A stretch of 64,000 bases of DNA from assembly GCF_012489685.1 (NCBI RefSeq), contig NC_080046.1:62052195-62116194 (forward strand). The letters are read 5' to 3'. The notes below the pieces were generated by a model. That model was not told the origin of the DNA and ran no database searches. It was given only the letters and a program-made list of their open reading frames with translations. Position 1 is the stretch's first letter; each line of letters starts with the position of its first letter. Of this stretch, positions 56,471 through 64,000 are shown in pieces. The position numbers and the translations under genes were made by a program. This DNA comes from Lotus japonicus (lineage: Eukaryota; Streptophyta; Magnoliopsida; Fabales; Fabaceae).

Positions 56471-59400
56471 AAGAGGAAGGAGAGAAAACAGAAGGAAAGA
56501 AAACAGAAGGAAAGAAAATCGGGTTAATTGTAAATGACAGGTGTGGTTTTCTGACCAGACTGGTGTGGTGTGGGTCCCTCTGTTAACGGTGGACGTTACT
56601 TTTGGGTTCTGGTCACGTAACCTTTGTTGGTTTGTTTCTCTCTTTTTTTGGTTCGGTTGACACCCGAAGCTGAGGTAAGGTAACGGGGTGAGTAGAGGGT
56701 TAGTTGTCGTTATTCGCATTGCCATTGTTTCGGGGAAATTATTAGGGACCAGTTGAGGTTGCCCATTACTTTTGCAATTTGGGAAAAAAAATTGAAGTTT
56801 TATTTTTTATTTTTTTTTTATTATTATTGTTTTACTCGTGCTGGAAATGTTATTTTGAGAAAAAAAGTAATTGGGTTAGTGACAGAGTGAAAATGCCACT
56901 GGCTAATGGTGTGCTGTACTAAATAGAGTCAACAATTCAACCTTTTTGACTAACCTTATTTAGAAAATTAATAATATATTTTGATAGAGAGTATATTTAA
57001 AGAGGTGATTGATATTGATATAAAAAATTGAAAATTGATAAAAATTTAAGTAAATTAGGAATATATTTGATTAATAATTATTTATAAATGTAGTGAGTAT
57101 TTGAATGTTAATTATTTATTGACTAAATTTTCATTTAATGCAAAGTCAATGGTTCTTGAAATTTAAGAATGATAAATAATTGAACATGGATATGTGATAT
57201 ATTTATAAAATTATAAAAGGCTGATAAACCAGAAAAGAAAGGAATTTAAAAGTCAATTTTACTTATAATTGAAATCACTGACAATTAATATTTTTTCTGT
57301 AAACTTTATCTTTTCTGGCAATTACCTGATTTTTTATCTAAGATTTCTAAAATTATTGATATCTTTTAATGTAAAGTTACTTTCTTGGCCATAACAACTA
57401 GTAATTTAATCTAAAAAACAACTAATAATTGATAAATAATAAAATTAATATATTATTAAATTTAATTTTTTTATATTTATTAATGATATAAAATTAAATA
57501 TTTATATAATTGAATTTAGGGTTATGTCTTAAGAAGAAATTGAAAACAACTACCATATCATGTGACGATAGTTCTATCTTAGCTCCCTCCTCGTGATAAC
57601 TTTTATACATGATAGGATAAGGGACATGATTGCGTTATCATATCCTGCTGATGAAGGCATGCAATAATCAACATGTTAGAGCAAGATATGATTAGACTAT
57701 CCTATCTTGTTTGCTTATCTTATCTAAACGACATAATAATAGAGAGGAAATGATTTGCTCTTCACATGGCATTGTTCTTGCAACTTATCATGAATATTGA
57801 ATACTTCCTTCTTATCCAATTTTTAAAGAGAATCACAAGTTGGCGGTTTCCTAACCTGTGATCAACTCCACCAGTACATCTTATATTAGTTAATGCACAA
57901 TAATAATCCATAAAATCAAAGGCATTCTTACTTTATAAAGGATGAACAAATTAAAGATGATCATGCAACATATTAATTAAAAAGTTAGGGTTTAAATGGA
58001 CATTTTACTCCACCTTCAAAGATGTCAAACGTTTGAGTGAAGCAAGTCTATATGTACATCTAACAAATAACACTTACCTATAAAAAAAATGCATATCCTT
58101 ATCGGCAAGAGATATAATTAAAGAAAACAAAACAAATCAGTATTTTTTATTATTTTATTCTGTTTAATAAAACGTTGTGTAATGAATAGGATTTGTTCTA
58201 TGTCCCCCTACTTGCCTGTTTCAATAATTTCCCACTTTAGAAAAAAGAAATAAAAAATGGAAGAAATCAATGCCACCAACGCTACTAATACTTTTTTTTT
58301 ACAAGGTGTGGGGTCAAAAATAAGCCTATCTGATAATACTTAATGCAAAGAATATGATTTCTTTGCGTTTGGTCTCCTTTTTCAGGTACCGTTTTCACAC
58401 ATTATATGGTTATAATATTAACTAATAGAGCACGAAGGAGTAGTGGAAACATCCTACAAGAAAGAACAAACTTTAAAAGGTCTCTGAAAAATAAACATAT
58501 AGTCGAATGATAGTTGAACCTATGCTTTTCATGAAGGAGACTTAGGAGTTACCACTGGTTTTTACTTATTATTGTTTTCTTGTCTTTTAAAATTTGTATA
58601 TAACTATATATCAAAATATTATCATACCATCACCTCTTAATATCCTTTGGCACCTCCACCACTTATTAGTACCATCTACTAAAAAAGGTCAAAGAAATTG
58701 ATGGCTGTAAAGTGATATGATCTAGTTCTTTAGACAAATTGTTTGTACCCAAAAAAATAAGTTCTTTAGGCCAATGGTATAATATGGACTTGTATATATA
58801 TTGAACTAGTTATAAATTGGGTTTAGGATTTGTATTCGGACCCAAGTTGGGTCTGACCCACATTCTCATGGCCGTGTGGTTTGAGACTCCTCACTATATA
58901 AGGAGTACTAGTTTAGCAGGTTTTTTTTTTATTTAAAACATATATATTAGTAAACTAATTAATGAAAGATTACGTTAATTATTAACCCAGTAATTAAAAC
59001 CCAAACATTGCTGCATCCAGAAACACAACCCAGAAACATCTTAAATTCTTCTTCCTCCTCCATCATCCCACCACCCCAACCATCACCAGTCATCAACCGT
59101 GCTCACTAATCTCCCTCCCCCAACCTTCTCAGTGGCCCTCCAACACATCAGAAATTTCCATCTCACCCTTTGGCCCTGATCTCCTCCCTCTCCTCACTCA
59201 CCTGAACTCAGACTAGGGGAATGAAGAACCAGATCTGAGTTGCAGAGAAAAAACCAGATCTTGTTCCCAGGAGCAGCAAAATTGATTCTTGTTCCACACC
59301 CACACCACAAAATCGCTGAAAAACCACCATAAACCGTTGCAACAATGATTCCTCAATCCATAAAACTGAAAACCAAGTGACTAAATTCCAATAAAATCCC

Positions 59401-60110
59401 AAAACCCAGCACAGAGGAGAGACCAGTGAGATGGAGAGAGCGAGAGGGGGCACCGTTGCAGCATGGTGGTCGTCGTCGGCGTGTTCTCACTCGCCGGCGT
59501 GCAGATAAGGTTTTTGCGACGAGGAGGGGGGAAGGTTGCGGTGGCTAGGAGAATGGGTTTGGTGGTTTTTTCCAGATCTGGGTTTATGGTGGTTTTCACC
59601 AGAGGTGGGCAGTGGTGGTTGTTCACCAAAGGGGGTTGTGGCTTGGGCGGTGGGGCAGTGGTGGTTGAAGTTGGCGGTGGAAGAACAGAGGCAAAGAAGG
59701 AGGTGGTGGAGTTTGGGAAGTGATAGAAGAAGGTGAAAAAAAAGAAAGGAAACTAGATCTGAGAGAAGAAGAAGAAAACAGAGGTGTCGGTGATGAAGAT
59801 GATCTTGGTGGGTTTTGGGTGATGAATATTGGTGAATGGAAGTCGCAGATCCAAAAGATTAAGACCTTATTTGTGGGTTTATTTTGGTTTTCTCATTTCT
59901 GGGTTTGATTGTTGGATGGAAAATTATGCAGCTTTTGTTGTGTTGTGTTTTGGGTTTGATCTGAAAATTTGCTGGGTTTGATCTGAAATGGGCAATAACA
60001 TATGGTGAAGAAGGGAGAGAGAAGAAGAACAGCTTAAGGAAAAAAAACATTTTGAAAATATTTATTAAAAATAAATCTTTAATTAAGAAAATATGAATTT
60101 TGATTTTTTT
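56471..60110. other. Gene-poor stretch with GC-richer patch at 58980-60050
   Basis: 56720-58980 is very AT-rich with no feature seen. 58980-60050 is pyrimidine-rich then G-rich on plus (GGTGG repeats); its ORFs are low complexity and overlap in several frames. It might be a captured gene leader within an unrecognised element, but there is no direct evidence. Confidence 0.4.
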
Positions 60111-60270
60111 TAAAAAAACCTGTTATAGTGGGTCAAAAGTGCTTGGTGTAACTTTGCACAAGTTTTTAGATGACCATAAGTTTTTAGACCTTTTTTACTT
60201 GGTAAAAAAAATTAAATTTTGGAGGCCTAAAGCCCTTACTTGAGTGGTTTTGCTCTTGGGCCGGCCCTGA
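60111..60270. mobile_element. Possible right end of a hAT-like element
   Basis: GGGCCGGCCCTG at 60258-60269 resembles the CAGGGCCGGCCC terminal inverted repeat of plant hAT elements. It is preceded by CCTGTTATAGTGGGTCAA, related to the foldback at 14377. No matching left end was found in the window. Confidence 0.35.
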
Positions 60271-61250
60271 TCCCACTAGTACGAAGGTGAATCGTTATCA
60301 AGTGATCTCTCCTTATTAATTATTAAAATTAAAATGCAAATTTTAAAACTTATAACTATCTATCATGACATCTATTTTATTACATTAACTGCAGGGACAT
60401 GCCTAGCCATATAAAAAATAGGGTAGTCAGTAGTCACCAGTAAGAGAGAAAAATTCCTCAATAATGTGGTATTCGAATGTTATATTTGCATCCCTTAAAA
60501 AAGTTATACCATCTCTTTTAACAATTTATTATTAGTTTTGTTTAATGGGTTAATTTTTCACCATTCTTACGCTTTTTCTTATAGTTTCGTCCTTGATTAA
60601 GCAATCACTTATTGATTAACTATAAAGTGAAAATTTCAAAAGAGTAAAAGGTTTTTTTATGAAATTATAATACCAATGTATTGAAAAGAAATAAATAATG
60701 AAAATAATAAAGTAATCGGGTCAGATCATGGGTGAATAGAAATCACTTCTTTGAATGATAAGAACATCAGATATAAGATTTGGGAATTGCTTTTGATAAA
60801 GGATTCTCGAAAGAATTGGCTCATGCTATGGATGTGAGAGCATTAACTCAGTCCCCAAGGGGTCGTGAACCGAACGATGTTAGTGCAAGATAATATGTGG
60901 TTGGTTACAAATGATAAATCACTAAATAGGGAGGTATGTTATCTAGTTAAATAAGTCGTCGGACTAGAAAACACATTTTACCAGGATTTTACAAACTCGT
61001 TCAAACAAACCATCCATGGTTGTTTTCATGTTAGCTTGAAGGGAAGAAGCAATGGAAGTAAGCTTACCATCAATAGCAGCCAAAAATCTCAGGAGAGATG
61101 GATGGATCTGTAGGATGCATAAAGACAAGCAATGAAAGCACCAAAAGTGGTGGATTGATTGTTGTTAAGCTACTGGACTACCTACTGTAAACCTAAGTAG
61201 AAGGAAAGAAAATAATAGAAAGAAAATAAACTTGACAATATTCATTAATT
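60271..61250. other. Gene-free stretch
   Basis: AT-rich. A short minus-strand stretch around 61010-61080 reads AAIDGKLTSIASLQANMKTT, which looks like a gag coiled coil of a retroelement but is too short to name. Confidence 0.35.
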
Positions 61251-61510
61251 CCTTGAATTCACTATTACAGTTCATACAAGTTGACTTGCACCCTCCTGCT
61301 AATGATGAAGTTCACCTTTGTGTTCTGAACAAGGAGATTGGTGAAGTCCCACACAATGATCATTTGTCACTGCCTGAAGTTGCTAACAATGACCGGTGCA
61401 TAAGGAACAATAAGGGTTGGAGGTGTAAAAGGCCCCGTGCTGAGGGGATTTCAATCTTTGTCTAGAATGCAAAGCCTACGGCCGCAAGGGCACAAACAAA
61501 GCCCGAGGCA
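61251..61510 (+). pseudogene. WRC-motif-like gene fragment, frameshifted
   Basis: A frame with acceptor-like start reads HPPANDEVHLC ... NNDRCIRNNKGWRCKRPRAEG, which resembles the zinc-binding WRC motif (RC.R.DG..WRCKRP) of plant GRF and some JmjC proteins. The frame then breaks: with a one-base shift it continues as GDFNLCLECKAYGRKGTNKA before a stop. The first Cys and WRC are kept; the later Cys/His spacing is only partly visible. It is a short relic and the parent gene is not known. Confidence 0.4.
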
Positions 61511-62123
61511 AATGAGATTTTATGTGAAATTTTCCTAAACACTACACTAAGATTCCTACATTTCTACATGTATGTGAGATTTTCCTAACCACTACACTTT
61601 GTTTCCAACATTTCTACATATTATACATATTGTGAGATTTTATATGAGATTTTCCTAACCACTGCACTATGTTACCTACATTTGTACATATATCACATAT
61701 TGCCCATTTTGGAAATCATTTATGTGTTAACAATGTTTTTTAGACATCTTAATTTTTTCCTCATCTCTCTTCTCATCTGATCACGTTACGTTGTTACATT
61801 TATCATTTTTCTCTATTACCTTCTCTCTTACGTACTCTGAGTACTAGATGTTAGACCGTTGCGCAGACATATATTAGATTATTTTTTATATTTATTTTAA
61901 AATATGAAATGCAAAGAAGTAAAATAGCAGGTTAAATTTTTAACTTTTTCAATGTTGATAGTATTTACTAATAATTAGAATATTAATACAAATATATTTT
62001 TTTTGAAGACAATAAATCCCCAATTCCGTTTCCTAACATTTTATCAGAAAAGAGAAACTAGCGATAAACAAAGAGGCCCAAAGTCATGCTATAAGAGGTT
62101 CAGAAGTAAAACACCTAAAAAAT
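61511..62123. repeat. Short imperfect tandem repeat and AT-rich DNA
   Basis: GATTTTATGTGAAATTTTCC and GAGATTTTCCTAACCACTAC-type blocks repeat three times between 61530 and 61680. No gene was seen in the rest. Confidence 0.5.
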
Positions 62124-62708
62124 CTAGTTCTTGTTGATCCCAACAAGTCGGGCATGAGCTTCCATCTTCTCAGGTGGACAATAAATTTGAGGGTGTGTCC
62201 CATCAATTTTCTTCATTGCCTCCTTCATCTTTATGTAAATCTCTCCAATACTCATTTCATTGGTCTTATGGAGTAGAGGATACAGAGCTTTGAAAAATAC
62301 CCCATCAGTAATGGTTTCATTCCACTTGCACGCAGTGATGACAACCATTTGTCCTTCGTGCTGGTTGCGACTTCGAGCATTCCCACATAAACAACCAGAG
62401 TAACACGTGTTGAAAATCACGGTTAAAGTTGCTTGTGCCGACACCTTCTGCAGTAATCCATTCCAAAAGCCACGATGTATGTTTTCAACGTTAGTGGTGA
62501 CAATTGAGGGTGAAGTGTGGTCATGACGCCCCTCTTTTCCATTGTTTCCATGACCAGCCAGATACAGAAACATTTATGAGCCCGTTTCAGCAGTTTCCAG
62601 CATGTGAGTGATACTATCCTAGATTCTTTTCATGGTTGGACGATCAAACAACCTTTTGTCACACAGTATGAGGATCTCCTCTAATAGAATCTTAAACTTA
62701 GACTTAAG
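62124..62708 (-). pseudogene. Caspase-like (peptidase C14, metacaspase-type) pseudogene
   Basis: The surviving frame has MFLYLAGHGN with the catalytic His, and VIFNTCYSGCLCG with the catalytic Cys in a variant of the usual DSCHSG. It continues through TACKWNETITDGVFFKAL to a normal-looking C-terminus (MEAHARLVGINKN). In frame upstream, the reading EEILILCDKRLFDRPTMKRI belongs to the same domain but is cut by two stops, one after KRI (TAG) and one before MFLYLAGHG (TAA). Nothing recognisable lies upstream of 62708. C14 proteases of this fold cut after Arg/Lys and act in cell death and proteostasis, but this copy is broken. The dyad itself is intact, so the last 149 codons could still be translated. 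Confidence 0.7.
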
Positions 62709-63239
62709 TAATCATACTTATTAAATATAAATTATTTTAAATAAATGTAATTCATTAATAAGAATTTTTAGAAATTTAAAATATAATATAATTTTTATAT
62801 TATAAATATTATTAAGTATATTATTCATAAAAATATATATTTATTGTGAACTTTTGCATATGTACACATATATATAGAGAGTAAACATGTATGATATGCT
62901 TGTTATATAATCATGCATTACAAGCTTGTTAAATAAACATGCTTTATATGCTTGTTGGATGGAAAGATTTAGACTCTATCGAAATAGAAATAATCTAGAA
63001 GTGCTTAGACATATTTTGAATTTATATTTATAATTAAATATGATAAATGTATGTAAAAATATATATTGTCAGTATACTTTAATTGAATAATTATCAATTT
63101 TTTGAATTGTGATTGATTTTCGATGTTCAATGTTTTATTTTTTAATTTTGTATTTAGAGTTACTATTATTTAATTAAGGGCTGTCACTTAATTTTGTATT
63201 TAGAGTTATTATTATTTAATTAGCATGTTCTAAGGGGTT
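62709..63239. other. AT-rich gene-free stretch
   Basis: Very AT-rich with runs of ATATATA. A short direct repeat (TTTGTATTTAGAGTTA-TATTATTTAATTA) is found at 63149 and 63195. No gene was seen. Confidence 0.5.
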
Positions 63240-63944
63240 GTCACTTTGCAGCTGAGGTTTGGTGTTCTTTCCTTCCTCCTGGCTTCAGTGGTGCTTTCTT
63301 TTCAGGGTAGAAGGATTCTTTGCCTTGGAGTGAGGTGTTAGTTTATTCTGGAAGCTATTTGGCGGACTATGAATGAGTTTGTTTTTAAGTGATTGGTAAT
63401 TCTCATGTTGCAGTTTGTTCTAGAACTCAAAGTAATATTAGGGCTGATAGTGTTTCGGCTTTGGATCCAATTGTTGGGTCTAGTGTTCACTGTGCTAGTA
63501 TAGGGGTCTGGTTTTTCAATGGAATCCTCCTCTTTTTGACTGGGTGAAGTTGAATTCAAATGGTTCTTTTGCCTCCTTGTGTTCCCAGGCTGCGCGTGGA
63601 GGTGTTCTTAGGGACCATGATGGGGTTTTTCTTTTCGGTTTCTTAGTGAAGCTTGGGAATTGTTCTGTTCTCCATGCTGAACTTTGGGTATTATTCATGG
63701 TCAAAGGATTGCTCGTGTTAGAGGATTTAAGAGGATTTTTGTGAAGTCTGATTCTGAATTAGTTATCAGACTGCTTGATTGTGGTTGCATGGACTCCAAT
63801 TCTAGTGCTTCTTTATTAAAGGAAGTTAAGAGGTTGCTCTCTTTTTTTGACCAGGTTTTCTGGAAGCACCTCTATTGGGAAGTTTATTTCGTGGCTGATT
63901 CCTTTGCTAAGTACGAGCCGTCTCTTCCTGTATTGTGTCTCTGA
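63240..63944 (+). pseudogene. LINE-type RNase H (RVT_3) domain remnant, frameshifted
   Basis: The C-terminal RNase H-like domain of a plant LINE. It shows WVKLNSNGSFASLCSQAARG, GGVLRDHDG, HAELW, then after a one-base frame change near 63685 GIIHGQRIARVRGFKRIFVK, SDSELVIRLL and YFVADSFAK. The first catalytic Asp (usually in TDGS) is replaced by Asn in SNGS; the Glu of AELW and the Asp of SDS and ADS remain. Upstream, 63240-63500 holds broken linker sequence. It is inactive and unrelated in sequence to the zf-RVT remnants of the 2.4-kb array. Confidence 0.75.
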
Positions 63945-64000
63945 TTTTTGCTTAGTTCATTTTATGCTTGATCGTTGTAACTAGTATTGATCTCGCGTCA

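Noticed and set aside
56276..56725. 149-codon minus-strand ORF next to the PNRC-like gene
   Set aside because: Low-complexity Ser/Leu/Phe-rich translation of a CT-rich leader and promoter; it overlaps the TATA box.
59208..60050. Several overlapping ORFs on both strands
   Set aside because: GGT/GTG-rich low complexity, four frames open at once, no domain.
61010..61080. Retrotransposon gag on minus
   Set aside because: Only about 25 codons resemble a gag coiled coil; not enough for a feature of its own.

Overview
The window looks like nuclear DNA of a legume. It has AT-rich intergenic DNA, GT-AG introns, Stowaway and other foldback elements, Helitrons, plant LINE remnants and nodulin-MtN21/WAT1-type transporters. 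Lotus or a close relative is my inference; nothing in the sequence proves the species.

0.5-26 kb is a tandem cluster of three WAT1-related (MtN21/EamA) transporter genes on the plus strand. The first lacks exons 1-2 at the window edge. The second and third are intact seven-exon genes of 370 and 371 codons. Flanking DNA was duplicated with the genes, so each flank serves as an 'empty site' for the others. This exposes insertions: a TTA-flanked MITE, a 5'-truncated LINE with a 9-bp target duplication, two Helitrons (one carrying a ribosomal protein L7 piece), a Stowaway element in an intron, a TIR element carrying gene fragments, a PRA1-family pseudogene and a Copia-type LTR.

26.8-38.9 kb is an array of five units of about 2.4 kb. 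Units 2-5 are nearly identical and unit 1 is older and more diverged. On the plus strand each unit has a dead LINE reverse-transcriptase C-terminal (zf-RVT) piece. On the minus strand each has a promoter-like block (GGCCCA, telo-box, TATA) followed about 230 nt later by a roughly 126-nt imperfect hairpin. One hairpin arm is identical in all five copies while the other has diverged. I read this as a candidate tandem MIRNA-like cluster, and it is the most unusual feature here. A 170-bp foldback element interrupts the distal end of the array.

40-57 kb is ordinary gene space. It holds an endonuclease/exonuclease/phosphatase-family gene (four exons, plus strand), a 56-aa arabinogalactan peptide gene, two tandem single-exon DMP (DUF679) membrane-protein genes, and a single-exon gene ending in a PNRC-like SxxxLPxPxFW motif. 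The last four are on the minus strand and have plausible TATA boxes. A Helitron end and two foldback MITEs lie between them.

57-64 kb is AT-rich and gene-poor. It holds relics: a possible hAT end, a WRC-motif fragment, a caspase-like (C14) pseudogene and a frameshifted LINE RNase H domain. No tRNA, rRNA or CRISPR was seen.
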